DNA of 64,000 nt from Rathayibacter caricis DSM 15933 (GTDB lineage Bacteria; Actinomycetota; Actinomycetes; Actinomycetales; Microbacteriaceae), in NCBI RefSeq assembly GCF_003044275.1, contig NZ_PZPL01000001.1, positions 3,658,001 to 3,722,000 of the forward strand, in the 5' to 3' direction. The number at the start of each line of letters is the position of its first letter. Position 1 is the first letter of the stretch. This document shows, piece by piece, positions 44,392 to 52,530 of this stretch. The notes beneath the pieces are model-generated. The model was not told the origin of the DNA and ran no database searches. It was given only the letters and a program-made list of their open reading frames with translations. Position numbers and translations under genes: made by a program.

Positions 44392-45571
44392 CCTTGACGT
44401 TCACCAGCTGGCGCAGCGTGTGCCGCACCTCGACGAGGTCGGCTGCGTCGGCCATCACCCGGTCGATCGGCTTGTAGGCCGCCGGGATCTCGTCGAGGAA
44501 CGCGTCCGTGTCGCGGTACTCGATCCCCGTCATGGCCTCGCGCAGCTGGTCGTGCGTGAAGGTCCGGCGCGCCGCCGCCCGCGAGTACTCGCGGCCGGCT
44601 CCGTGCGGGGACGAGTCGAGCGACATCGCGTTCCCCCGACCGACCACCACGTACGACGCGGTGCCCATCGAGCCGGGGATGAGCCCCGGACGCCCGGCGT
44701 CGGCCTGGATCGCGCCCTTCCGGCTCACCCAGACGTCGCGGCCGAAGTGGCGCTCCTGCTCGGTGAAGTTGTGGTGGCAGTTGATCCGCTCCACCTCCTC
44801 GACCGGCGCGCCGATCCACTCGGAGAGCTGCCGGACGACCCGGTCCATCATCTCCTCGCGGTTCAGCAGCGCGTACGTCTGCGCCCAGCGGAGCTCGGCG
44901 ATGTATCGGTCGAACTCCGCCGTGCCCTCCACGAGGTAGGCGAGGTCGGGGTCGGGCAGCGTGATCCAGTGGCGCGCGCAGTAGTCGCGGGCGATCCGGA
45001 TGTGCTCGCCGGCGATCCGGTTGCCTACACCGCGGGAGCCGGAGTGCAGGAACAGCCAGACGGCTCCGGTCTCGTCGCTGCTGACCTCGATGAAGTGGTT
45101 GCCGCTGCCGAGCGTGCCCAGCTGCAGCCTCCAGTGCTTCGAGTAGCGCGCCGGGTCGAAGCCCGCCGCCTCGGCGAGCGCGGCGAGCTCCGCGACGCGC
45201 GGCTCGGCGGTCGCCACCACCTTGCGGTTCGCGGCGCCCGCCGAGAGCGGCACGGCGCGCTCGATCTGCTCGCGGAGTGCCGCGAGGTCGCGGCCGGTCA
45301 GGTCGTCGCGCGTGAACCCGGTGCGCACGGCGATCATGCCGCAGCCGATGTCGACTCCGACGGCCGCGGGGATGATCGCGCCGAGGGTCGGGATGACCGA
45401 CCCCACGGTCGCGCCGCGCCCGAGGTGCGCGTCGGGCATGAGCGCCAGGTGCGGGAACACGAACGGCATCCGCGAGGCGGTGAGCGCCTGCTCCCGTGCG
45501 TTGTCGTCGAGGATGCTCGCCCAGGAGACGAGGCGGTCGGTGATCTTCTGCATGGTGCTGGTCTTCTGCAT
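44384..45571 (-). CDS. rtcB: RNA-splicing ligase RtcB
   Basis: GTP- and Mn-dependent RNA ligase of 395 residues joining 2',3'-cyclic phosphate or 3'-phosphate to 5'-OH ends. Metal and guanylate motifs: GVDIGCGMIAV, LGTLGSGNHFIEV, LFLHSGSRGVGNRI, RINCHHNFTEQE, RKGAIQAD, IPGSMGTASYVV, and the guanylated His in SSPHGAGREYSR. Length is normal. There are two close in-frame ATGs (45571 and 45553) in an 18-bp duplication; I chose 45571 because GAGGAAGGACC precedes it. No rtcA neighbour. It follows a 39-codon frame and a 159-nt leader. Confidence 0.95.
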   Translation of the reverse strand: MQKTSTMQKITDRLVSWASILDDNAREQALTASRMPFVFPHLALMPDAHLGRGATVGSVIPTLGAIIPAAVGVDIGCGMIAVRTGFTRDDLTGRDLAALREQIERAVPLSAGAANRKVVATAEPRVAELAALAEAAGFDPARYSKHWRLQLGTLGSGNHFIEVSSDETGAVWLFLHSGSRGVGNRIAGEHIRIARDYCARHWITLPDPDLAYLVEGTAEFDRYIAELRWAQTYALLNREEMMDRVVRQLSEWIGAPVEEVERINCHHNFTEQERHFGRDVWVSRKGAIQADAGRPGLIPGSMGTASYVVVGRGNAMSLDSSPHGAGREYSRAAARRTFTHDQLREAMTGIEYRDTDAFLDEIPAAYKPIDRVMADAADLVEVRHTLRQLVNVKGD

Positions 45572-45730
45572 GGTCCTTCCTCTCGTGAAGGCCCGGCGGT
45601 CGCCGGGAATAGGGGGAGACGCGTTCGGGACGGCGGGATGCCGCGAGCCGTGCACGCGCCGCCTCCTCTGCAGAGGAGTACGGGAGCGGTGGGGCCCCGA
45701 ACCGGTGTCGTCCGGGGCCTGGGCAGCTGC
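45572..45730 (-). ncRNA. Structured leader between the 39-codon frame and rtcB (possible RNA element)
   Basis: No coding sense is evident. Palindromes: GGCCCCG paired with CGGGGCC at 45692-45719, a perfect 16-bp CTCCTCTGCAGAGGAG at 45663-45678, and CCCGGC/GCCGGG at 45591-45606 just before the rtcB ribosome-binding site. It might be a regulatory leader or an RNA acted on by RtcB. This is an inference from folding by eye. Confidence 0.35.
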
Positions 45731-45850
45731 CTAGGAGAGCCGGAGGACGCCGGGCTGGAGGTTCTTCGCGCAGAGGCGCTCGCCCGAGAGGGGCAGCGCA
45801 TGTTCGCGGGACGCGACCGTCCGGTCGGCGACGAGCAGTCTCGTGGTCAT
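45731..45850 (-). CDS. 39-residue small protein or leader peptide upstream of rtcB
   Basis: ATG 45850 to TAG 45731. A full promoter (TTGCAC, 18 bp, TACGGT) lies about 50 bp upstream, and AAGGAG lies 8 nt before the ATG. The product begins MTTRLLVADRTVASREHALP and ends near NLQPGVLRLS; it has one Cys and no membrane helix. Promoter, ribosome-binding site and operon position argue that it is translated. Whether it is a functional protein or a leader peptide controlling rtcB cannot be said. Confidence 0.55.
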   Translation of the reverse strand: MTTRLLVADRTVASREHALPLSGERLCAKNLQPGVLRLS

Positions 45851-46166
45851 GCGACTGCTCCTTCCAGGCGTCGGGGGTGCGCGCTCCGGTGGCGCGCTCG
45901 GCGACCGTAGCAGCGCGGGCGAGACCTGTGCAACCCGGGCGTGTCGCGCTGTCCGCGGGCAGGAGGAGGGTCCTCCTCCGCGTCGGCGCGCCGCCTCCCC
46001 CGCGCGACGGATTCGCCTCCGCATCGCGTGGACGGTCTCTGGACGGCCCCTCCGATCCCCCGCGCGGCGGCGAGGAGGCGAGTAGGCAGGAGGTGCACGG
46101 GAGAACGGACTCTCCGGGATCGGACAACGATCGAGCCGCTCGCGGCCTCGAGGAACTGGACGGACG
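45851..46166. other. Divergent intergenic region between the rtcB unit and the hydrolase genes
   Basis: No gene of its own. It holds the rtcB promoter (45904-45933), a perfect palindrome GGAGGAGGGTCCTCCTCC at 45962-45979 (8-bp arms) about 50-70 bp upstream of that promoter's start site, and short inverted repeats near 46100-46130 (GGAGA/TCTCC and GATCG/CGATC). No clear promoter for the hydrolase at 46167 could be assigned. Confidence 0.5.
45904..45933 (-). promoter_or_regulatory. Promoter of the 39-codon frame and rtcB
   Basis: -35 TTGCAC at 45928-45933, 18-bp spacer, -10 TACGGT at 45904-45909 on the minus strand. Predicted leader to the first ATG is about 47 nt. Confidence 0.6.
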
Positions 46167-47198
46167 ATGAGGAACACGACCTTCACACCCAGCACCACCG
46201 GATCGGCGGCGAGCGCAGCGTCGCGGCCGAGGCCTCCGCACCGCGGCAGGCGCCTCCTGATCGCCGGCGTCGCCTGCGGCGCTCTGGCACTCGGGCCGAT
46301 CGCCGTCGCCGCCCCGGCGGCGGCCACCAGTGCGGCGCAGGTCGCGGCCGCCGCGTGGAGCGTCGTGGCCGAGGGCGAGAACAGCGCCAACGCGCGGACG
46401 GTGCAGCACCTGCTCACCGCGGCCGGGCACCCGGTCGACGCCGACGGCGTCTTCGGCCCCGCGACGGCCGAGGCGGTGCGGGTGTTCCAGAGCGAGCGCG
46501 GCCTCTCGTCCGACGGGATCGTGGGCGAGCAGACCTGGTCCGCGCTGATCACGACGCTCTCCTCCGGTGACAGCGGCGAGGCCGTCACCGCACTGCAGGT
46601 GCAGCTGAACAAGACCGGTGCCGGGCTCACCGTCGACGGCTCGTTCGGGCCGGCGACCGCCTCGGCGGTGGAGGCCTTCCAGTCGGAGGCCGGGCTCTCG
46701 GTCGACGGCGTCGCCGGTCCGCAGACCTGGCAGTCGCTCGTCGGCTCGGGCTCGGGCACGACCCCCGATCCGGGTCAGCCCGGCGAGACGTTCGCGTCCC
46801 TCAGCGAGGAGCAGCTCGCGAACGTGCGCACGATCATCGCCGAGGGGAGGACCGCCGGCGTGCCCGAGTACGGCTGGGTCATCGCGATCGCGACGGCCAT
46901 GCAGGAGTCGCGGCTGCGGAACCTCGAGGGCGGCGACCGCGACTCGGTCGGCCTCTTCCAGCAGCGGCCGTCGACCGGCTGGGGCGACGCGGCCGACCTC
47001 GTCGACCCGGTGTTCGCCTCGCGGGCCTTCTACGGAGCCGCGAACAGCCCGACCGAGAACAAGGGGCTCACCGACGTGCCGGGCTGGGAGTCGATGAGCG
47101 TGACCGAGGCGGCGCAGACGGTGCAGGTCTCGGCCTACCCGGACGCCTACGCGCAGTGGGAGACCCTGGCCCGCGAGGCCGTCGAGAGCGAGGGATGA
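46167..47198 (+). CDS. Secreted peptidoglycan-binding protein with a lysozyme-like C-terminal domain
   Basis: Predicted cell-wall hydrolase of 343 residues. The long basic N-terminus with RRLLIAGVACGALALG is a signal peptide, cleaved near APAAATSA. Two PG_binding_1 modules follow (about residues 70-127, DADGVFGPATAEAVRVFQ, and 131-192, TVDGSFGPATASAVEAFQ), then a linker GSGSGTTPDPGQPG. The C-terminal domain (ATAMQESRLRNLEGGDRDS then VGLFQQRPSTGWGDA) resembles the lysozyme-like transglycosylase domain of actinobacterial wall enzymes; Glu in MQES is the likely catalytic acid. The next gene starts at or just past its stop codon. Confidence 0.88.
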   Translation: MRNTTFTPSTTGSAASAASRPRPPHRGRRLLIAGVACGALALGPIAVAAPAAATSAAQVAAAAWSVVAEGENSANARTVQHLLTAAGHPVDADGVFGPATAEAVRVFQSERGLSSDGIVGEQTWSALITTLSSGDSGEAVTALQVQLNKTGAGLTVDGSFGPATASAVEAFQSEAGLSVDGVAGPQTWQSLVGSGSGTTPDPGQPGETFASLSEEQLANVRTIIAEGRTAGVPEYGWVIAIATAMQESRLRNLEGGDRDSVGLFQQRPSTGWGDAADLVDPVFASRAFYGAANSPTENKGLTDVPGWESMSVTEAAQTVQVSAYPDAYAQWETLAREAVESEG

Positions 47199-47203
47199 GG
47201 ATC

Positions 47204-48208
47204 ATGAGCATCACGACCGAGACCACCACCACCCCGATCGTGCAGGAGCGGCCGCGGAGCCTCCGCGCCCGCGCCGTGGCCGTCCTCACCGCCCTGCTCC
47301 TCGCCGTCGGCGTCGTCGTCGGCGGCGCCACGAGCGCGCAGGCGGCCGACTGGCCGGTCCTCTCCTCCGGCTCCAGCGGCGAGGACGTGACCACCGCGCA
47401 GTACCTGCTGCGCGGCTCGGGTCAGTCGCTCGCCGTCGACGGGGAGTTCGGAGCGGGCACGGCGAGCGCCACCACCGCGTTCCAGTCGGCGAAGGGCCTG
47501 GCGGCCGACGGCGTCATCGGCGCGGAGACGTGGGGCGCACTGGCCACGACCGTCCGGAGCGGCGACTCCGGTGACGCCGTGAGCGCGGCGCAGACCCAGC
47601 TCAACGCGAACGGCGCCTCGATCGCGGTCGACGGGGCGTTCGGCTCCGGCACCGATGCGGCCGTGAAGAGCTTCCAGAGCGGCGCCGGACTGACCGCCGA
47701 CGGCATCGTCGGACCGGCCACCTGGAAGGCGCTGATCGCCGGCGGAGGCACTACTCCCCCGCCGGGCACTGACGCGGCGGCGACCGCGCAGGCGATCCTC
47801 GACAACCCCGCGATCGAGCTCTACGACTCCTCGGACGACCCCGCCTCGACCGCTCTCGCGAACATCCGCGACACGGCGGCCGGCCGCCCGGCACTGACCA
47901 GCCCGTCCGCCGAGGGCGGCGGAGCCTCCACGACGCTCTCGCCGGCGATGCTCGACGGGATCCTCCGCCTGAACACCGAGTACGGGCACTCCTTCTCGGT
48001 CTCTTCGATCGCCGGAGAGGACCACAGCCCGACCTCGCTGCACTACGGCGGGACGGCGGTGGACATCCCGATCATCGACGGCGTCTTCGTGGCGAACGGT
48101 GCCGACTACCAGTCCGTCAAGGACGCGTGCGCCGCGATGGGCGCGACGGAGATCCTCGCCCCTGGGGACCCGGACCACGACGACCACGTGCACTGCGGCT
48201 GGGAGTGA
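47204..48208 (+). CDS. Secreted peptidoglycan-binding protein with M15-like peptidase domain
   Basis: A 334-residue exported protein. A signal peptide (AVAVLTALLLAVGVVVGGAT, cleavage near AQAAD) is followed by two PG_binding_1 modules (SLAVDGEFGAGTASATTAFQ; SIAVDGAFGSGTDAAVKSFQ), a Gly/Pro linker, and a zinc-peptidase-like C-terminus in which SLHYGGTAVDIPIIDG and DHDDHVHCGWE supply the His, Asp, His ligands typical of M15/DD-peptidase folds. Start is ATG 47204 (GAGGATC ahead); ATG 47195, overlapping the previous stop, is an alternative. Together with the upstream gene it forms a two-enzyme wall-remodelling pair. Confidence 0.88.
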   Translation: MSITTETTTTPIVQERPRSLRARAVAVLTALLLAVGVVVGGATSAQAADWPVLSSGSSGEDVTTAQYLLRGSGQSLAVDGEFGAGTASATTAFQSAKGLAADGVIGAETWGALATTVRSGDSGDAVSAAQTQLNANGASIAVDGAFGSGTDAAVKSFQSGAGLTADGIVGPATWKALIAGGGTTPPPGTDAAATAQAILDNPAIELYDSSDDPASTALANIRDTAAGRPALTSPSAEGGGASTTLSPAMLDGILRLNTEYGHSFSVSSIAGEDHSPTSLHYGGTAVDIPIIDGVFVANGADYQSVKDACAAMGATEILAPGDPDHDDHVHCGWE

Positions 48209-48216
48209 CGCCGGGC

Positions 48217-48275
48217 CCGATGGTTCCGACCATCGGCGAGTGACGGGGCGGGTGCCGATCGGCGCCCGCCCCGTC
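48217..48275 (+). terminator. Two successive hairpins after the wall-hydrolase pair
   Basis: First: CCGATGGT/ACCATCGG, 8 bp with a 4-nt loop (48217-48236). Second: GACGGGGCGGG/CCCGCCCCGTC, 11 bp, with GCCGATCGGC inside (48242-48275). No T tract. Confidence 0.75.
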
Positions 48276-48290
48276 CGCGTGCTCCGGGCG

Positions 48291-48296
48291 TAGTCT
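48291..48296 (+). promoter_or_regulatory. -10 box for sdaA, leaderless geometry
   Basis: TAGTCT, 6 nt, then ATG 48303. No ribosome-binding site is present. Confidence 0.55.
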
Positions 48297-48302
48297 CCCG
48301 TC

Positions 48303-49682
48303 ATGAGCGCCTACGTCTCCGTTCTCGACCTGTTCAGCGTGGGGATCGGTCCGTCGAGCTCGCACACCGTCGGCCCGATGCGCGCCGCCCTCGCCCTCGC
48401 CGAGCGCCTGCGGTCGGCGGGACTCCTCCCCCGGGTGAGTCGGATCGGCTGCACCCTGTACGGGTCCCTCGGCTCCACCGGGATCGGCCACGGCACCCCC
48501 GACGCGGTGGTCGCGGGACTGGCGGGGCTCGACCCCGAGACCTGCGATCCCGAGGAGGTGCGCGGGGCCTGGCGCCGCCTCGACGTCGACGGGTCGATCC
48601 TCCTGGCGGGCGAGCAGCCGCTGCCGATGTCGAGCGACGACATCGCGTTCGAGCCGCGGACTCGCCTGCCCGAGCACCCCAATGCGCTCACGTTCAGCGT
48701 CTGGCTCGGCGAGGAGGCGCTGCCGGAGTGGGAGGAGACGTACTACTCGATCGGCGGCGGCTTCATCCGGCGCGCGGGAGAGCGGGCCGACCTGGCGGCG
48801 CTGGCGGCGCATCCGCACCCCTTCGTCTCGGGCTCGGACCTGCTGGCGATCTGCGAGCGGACCGGATCGGGCATCGCCGGGATCGCCGCGGCGAACGAGG
48901 CGGCGCTTCATCCGGACCTCGACGTCGACGCCCGGCTCGACGCGATCTGGGACGCCATGGCCGCCTGCGTCGAGCACGGGCTGGCCACCGAGGGCGTCCT
49001 CCCCGGCGGCCTCGCCGTGCAGCGCCGCGCGTCGCTGATGCGCGAGCGCCTCGAGGCGCTGGAGGAGGACCCGCTCGACCGCGCCCGGGCGACGTCCGTG
49101 GAGTGGCTGCACGCCTTCGCGCTGGCCGTCAACGAGGAGAACGCGGCGGGTGGGCGCGTGGTCACGGCACCGACCAACGGAGCGGCGGGCATCATCCCCG
49201 CCGTCGGCCACTACTACCTGCGCTTCGTGCCCGGGGCCGGGCGCGCGGGGCTGCGGGAGTTCCTCCTCACCGCCGCGGCGATCGGCTCGCTCTGCAAGAC
49301 CAACGCCTCGATCTCGGGGGCGGAGGCGGGCTGCCAGGGCGAGGTCGGCTCGGCCTGCGCGATGGCGGCCGGCGCCCTCTGCGCCGTGCTGGGCGGCAGC
49401 CCCCGCCAGGTCGAGAACGCCGCCGAGATCGCGATGGAGCACCACCTCGGGCTCACCTGCGACCCGGTCGGCGGTCTGGTGCAGATCCCCTGCATCGAGC
49501 GCAACGCCATCGCGGCGTCGACCGCGGTCAGCGCCGCGCGACTCGCCCTGCACGGGGACGGGACGCACCGGGTCTCGCTCGACACGGTGATCGAGACGAT
49601 GCGGCAGACGGGCATCGACATGTCTTCGAAGTACAAGGAGACGAGCGAGGGCGGCCTCGCGGTCAACGTCATCGAGTGCTGA
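48303..49682 (+). CDS. sdaA: L-serine ammonia-lyase (iron-sulfur type)
   Basis: Single-chain serine dehydratase of 459 residues converting serine to pyruvate and ammonia. The N-terminal beta domain begins VSVLDLFSVGIGPSSSHTVG. The alpha domain carries the 4Fe-4S cysteines in LCKTNASISGAEAGCQGEVG followed by SACAMAAG, and the third in GLTCDPVGGLVQIPCIERN. The C-terminal GIDMSSKYKETSEGGLAVN is typical. It has a tight leaderless-type promoter. Confidence 0.96.
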   Translation: MSAYVSVLDLFSVGIGPSSSHTVGPMRAALALAERLRSAGLLPRVSRIGCTLYGSLGSTGIGHGTPDAVVAGLAGLDPETCDPEEVRGAWRRLDVDGSILLAGEQPLPMSSDDIAFEPRTRLPEHPNALTFSVWLGEEALPEWEETYYSIGGGFIRRAGERADLAALAAHPHPFVSGSDLLAICERTGSGIAGIAAANEAALHPDLDVDARLDAIWDAMAACVEHGLATEGVLPGGLAVQRRASLMRERLEALEEDPLDRARATSVEWLHAFALAVNEENAAGGRVVTAPTNGAAGIIPAVGHYYLRFVPGAGRAGLREFLLTAAAIGSLCKTNASISGAEAGCQGEVGSACAMAAGALCAVLGGSPRQVENAAEIAMEHHLGLTCDPVGGLVQIPCIERNAIAASTAVSAARLALHGDGTHRVSLDTVIETMRQTGIDMSSKYKETSEGGLAVNVIEC

Positions 49683-49729
49683 GGTGAACCCGGGTTACGC
49701 GCGGGAGTGCGGCCGCGACGGCCGGCGCC

Positions 49730-49735
49730 TACCGT
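49730..49735 (+). promoter_or_regulatory. -10 box for the sulfurtransferase gene
   Basis: TACCGT, 7 nt, then GTG 49743. It favours this GTG over an earlier in-frame start. Confidence 0.5.
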
Positions 49736-49742
49736 GGGCCGG

Positions 49743-50624
49743 GTGAGCAGCTCCCCCTACCTCGCCCGGCCGATCGTCTCGACGCAGTGGCTGGCCGACC
49801 AGCTCGGCCGCGACGGACTCGTCGTCATCGACGCGAGCGTGCTCTTCGTGCCCGCGTTCGACGGCCGCTACCGCTACCTCACCGGCGAGGACCAGTACCT
49901 CGTCGAGGGGCACGTGCCCGGAGCCGTCTTCGCGGATCTGCTCGAGCACCTCTCGGACGCCGAGGCGCGGCATCCGTTCACGAGGCTCGACCCCGAGCGG
50001 TTCGCCGCGGCGGTCGGCGCGCTGGGGATCGACGACGACTCCGTGGTCGTGGTCTACGACTCCGCGGTCGGCCAGTGGGCCTCGCGGCTCTGGTGGCTGC
50101 TGCGCACCGCCGGCCTCGACTCCGTCGCGGTGCTCGACGGCGGCCTGACGGCCTGGCGGCAGGAGGCGCGCCCGCTCGAGACGGGGCACGTCGCTCCGAC
50201 GCCGCGCGACGGACTCACCGTGCGCGAGGAGCGCCCGCTCTGGGTCGACAAGGCCGAGGTCGAGCGGGTGGTCCGCGGAGAGGCTCCGGGCGCTCTCGTC
50301 TGCGCGGTGCCGCCCAAGGAGTTCACGGGCGAGGCCGGGCAGCGTCCGCGCCGCGGCCACATCCCCGGCTCCCGGAGCGTGCCGGCCGCCCGTCTGGTGG
50401 ATCGCGAGACGAACACCCTCCTGCCGCACGACCGGTTGCGCACGCTCTTCGGCGACGTGCTCGACGCCGAGCGGGTGGTCCTGTACTGCGGAGGAGGCGT
50501 CGCGGCGGCCGCCGACGCGCTCGCCCTCACGCTGCTCGGCGTCAGCGAGGTGGCCATCTACGACGGGTCGCTGAACGAGTGGGCCGCCGACCCGGACGCG
50601 CCCCTGGTGGTCACGGCCGCCTGA
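49743..50624 (+). CDS. Sulfurtransferase with two rhodanese domains
   Basis: A 293-residue thiosulfate or 3-mercaptopyruvate sulfurtransferase. The N-terminal inactive domain contains [39 protein letters not shown] and [20 protein letters not shown]. The C-terminal domain has [15 protein letters not shown] and the catalytic Cys in [18 protein letters not shown], a C-x-x-G-x-x-A loop closer to mercaptopyruvate sulfurtransferase than to thiosulfate enzymes (CRKG). Its 3' end overlaps the converging thioredoxin-like gene by 14 bp. Confidence 0.92.
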   Translation: MSSSPYLARPIVSTQWLADQLGRDGLVVIDASVLFVPAFDGRYRYLTGEDQYLVEGHVPGAVFADLLEHLSDAEARHPFTRLDPERFAAAVGALGIDDDSVVVVYDSAVGQWASRLWWLLRTAGLDSVAVLDGGLTAWRQEARPLETGHVAPTPRDGLTVREERPLWVDKAEVERVVRGEAPGALVCAVPPKEFTGEAGQRPRRGHIPGSRSVPAARLVDRETNTLLPHDRLRTLFGDVLDAERVVLYCGGGVAAAADALALTLLGVSEVAIYDGSLNEWAADPDAPLVVTAA

Positions 50625-52464
50625 CGAGCTCCGGCAGGTCGGTCGTCGGCAGTGCGCAGACGAACGCCTCGCAGGAGTAGGCGGTCGGCAGACCCTTGCG
50701 GGAGGTCCGGCCCTCGAAGAGCTCGAAGCCCGCCTCCGACCACTCGGCGGCGGCGCGGTCGGTGACCAGGGCGAGCACGCCCACCTCTGTCGCCAGGGCG
50801 CCCCGCGCGAGATCGGCCAGCGGTGCCGCCTCCGGAGCGACCACGACCAGCTGCGTCACGGGTTCGGCGAGCGACGACGCGAGCGCGAGCACCGCACCGA
50901 AGCCCATCGGCTGCTGCAGGGCTCCGGGAGCCACCGCGGCGACGACCGCCTCGGCCGCGTCGCGGTAGCGCCGCTCCCCCGTGAGCAGGAAGAGCTCGAG
51001 TGCGGCGCGCGCCGTCGCCGAGAGTCCGGAGGGGTACGCACCCTCGGACGGATCGGCCGCCAGCAGCAGCCCGCGCGCGACGAGCGCCGGGTCGCCGCCG
51101 CCGGGCAGGGCGAACGGCGGCCACGCCTCGGCGGCGTCGAGCGCGCCGTCGATCAGCGAGCGGGCGGCGAGGGCGTAGCGCGGTGCTCCGTCGGCGAGCG
51201 CCAGCTGCACGAGCCCGCCGGCGAGCATCCCGAGGTCCTCGAGCGCGGGCCGGGCCGCCGAGACGCGCTCGTCGAGCGAGGCGCGCACGACGAGCACGCC
51301 GTCGACGACGTGGCGGGAGAGCAGGAAGTCGGCGGCGCGTCGGGCGGCGTCGAGCCACTCCGACCGCCCGAGAAGACGCCCGGCGCGGGCGAGCGCCTGG
51401 ATCGCGAGACCGTTCCAGCCCGTGACGACCTTCTCGTCGAGGGCGGGCGGCTCCAGGCCGGAGCGGTCCGCGGCGAGGTAGTAGCCGCCCTCGGAGCGCC
51501 GGCCGTCGACGATGCTCTCGGAGTCCTGGGCGCTGGCGAAGCCGCCGCCCGGCCGCTGCAGAGTGCTGATCAGGAACGACGCGATCCCCTCCGCGATCCC
51601 GGTGACGGCGGCGCGGTTGGAGGTGCCGGTGCGGCCCAGGAGCAGGGCGGCGACGTCGAGCAGCTGGGCGTTGTCGTAGAGCATCCGCTCGTAGTGCGGC
51701 TCGCTCCAGTCCTCCCGGGTCGCGTAGCGGAAGAAGCCGCCGTCGCGGTCGCGCAGGGGCGAGGCGGCGAGGGTCAGGAGGGTGCGCTCGGCGAGCTCGG
51801 CGCCGCCCGCCCGGGAGGCGAGGAAGCCGAGCACGGGCGCCACCGGGAACTTCGGCGCCGTGCCGAAGCCGCCGTGCACGCGGTCCTCCTCGGCGGCGAG
51901 GCGCTCGGCGGCCGCATCGAGGTCGGTCGCACCGGGAAGCGCCGTCGACGCGGGGAGGGCGGCGGTCGCCTCGCGGAGAGCGTTCGCGAGCGAGCCGGCG
52001 GTGGCGTGCACCTCGTCGCGCCGCAGCCGCCACGCCTCGCCGACCGCGTCGAGGACGTCCGAGAAGGCGGGCACGCCGCCCACGGCCCGCGGCGGGAAGT
52101 AGGTGCCGGCGTAGAAGGGCTCGCCGCCGGGGGTGGTGAAGACCGTGAGCGGCCAGCCGAGGTTGCGCGTGAAGGCGCTGGCGGCGGTGAGGTAGGCGGT
52201 GTCGACGTCCGGGTGCTCCTCGCGGTCGACCTTCACCGCGACGAAGCCGCCGTTCAGCCGCTCGGCGAGCACCGGATCCGAGAACGACTCGCGCGCCATG
52301 ACGTGGCACCAGTGGCAGGTCGCGTAGCCGATCGACACGAGCACGGGCACGTCGCGCCGCTCGGCCTCGGCGAACGCCTCCTCGCCCCAGGGGAACCAGT
52401 CGACGGGGTTGTCCGCGTGCGAGCGGAGATAGGGGCTGACACTCGAGCGCAGTCGTTCGGCCAT
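50611..52464 (-). CDS. Thioredoxin domain-containing protein (DUF255, YyaL/SSP411 family)
   Basis: A 617-residue cytoplasmic protein. The N-terminal thioredoxin-like domain starts [20 protein letters not shown], with the active-site motif [12 protein letters not shown] at about residue 50. The rest is an alpha/alpha barrel like N-acylglucosamine epimerases ([39 protein letters not shown]). Length fits the family. Role unknown; the mammalian homologue is SPATA20. ATG 52464 is preceded at 6 nt by a TAGCCT box. Confidence 0.93.
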   Translation of the reverse strand: MAERLRSSVSPYLRSHADNPVDWFPWGEEAFAEAERRDVPVLVSIGYATCHWCHVMARESFSDPVLAERLNGGFVAVKVDREEHPDVDTAYLTAASAFTRNLGWPLTVFTTPGGEPFYAGTYFPPRAVGGVPAFSDVLDAVGEAWRLRRDEVHATAGSLANALREATAALPASTALPGATDLDAAAERLAAEEDRVHGGFGTAPKFPVAPVLGFLASRAGGAELAERTLLTLAASPLRDRDGGFFRYATREDWSEPHYERMLYDNAQLLDVAALLLGRTGTSNRAAVTGIAEGIASFLISTLQRPGGGFASAQDSESIVDGRRSEGGYYLAADRSGLEPPALDEKVVTGWNGLAIQALARAGRLLGRSEWLDAARRAADFLLSRHVVDGVLVVRASLDERVSAARPALEDLGMLAGGLVQLALADGAPRYALAARSLIDGALDAAEAWPPFALPGGGDPALVARGLLLAADPSEGAYPSGLSATARAALELFLLTGERRYRDAAEAVVAAVAPGALQQPMGFGAVLALASSLAEPVTQLVVVAPEAAPLADLARGALATEVGVLALVTDRAAAEWSEAGFELFEGRTSRKGLPTAYSCEAFVCALPTTDLPELVRRP

Positions 52465-52470
52465 GACTCC

Positions 52471-52476
52471 AGGCTA
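52471..52476 (-). promoter_or_regulatory. -10 box for the DUF255 gene
   Basis: TAGCCT, 6 nt, then ATG 52464, with no normal ribosome-binding site spacing. Confidence 0.5.
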
Positions 52477-52530
52477 GACACGGCGCCGCGGACGGTCACG
52501 GGGTTGCAGAAGGGGCGGTGTCCGGGCCTC

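Noticed and set aside
45690..45720. tRNA-like T-loop (CCGGTTCG) in the rtcB leader
   Set aside because: There is no D-arm, anticodon arm or acceptor pairing around it; it is only part of a simple hairpin.
44277..46430. A 717-codon minus-strand frame across rtcB and its upstream region
   Set aside because: It is a shadow frame of rtcB with Arg/Pro-rich low-complexity content. It crosses the promoter and the small upstream frame.
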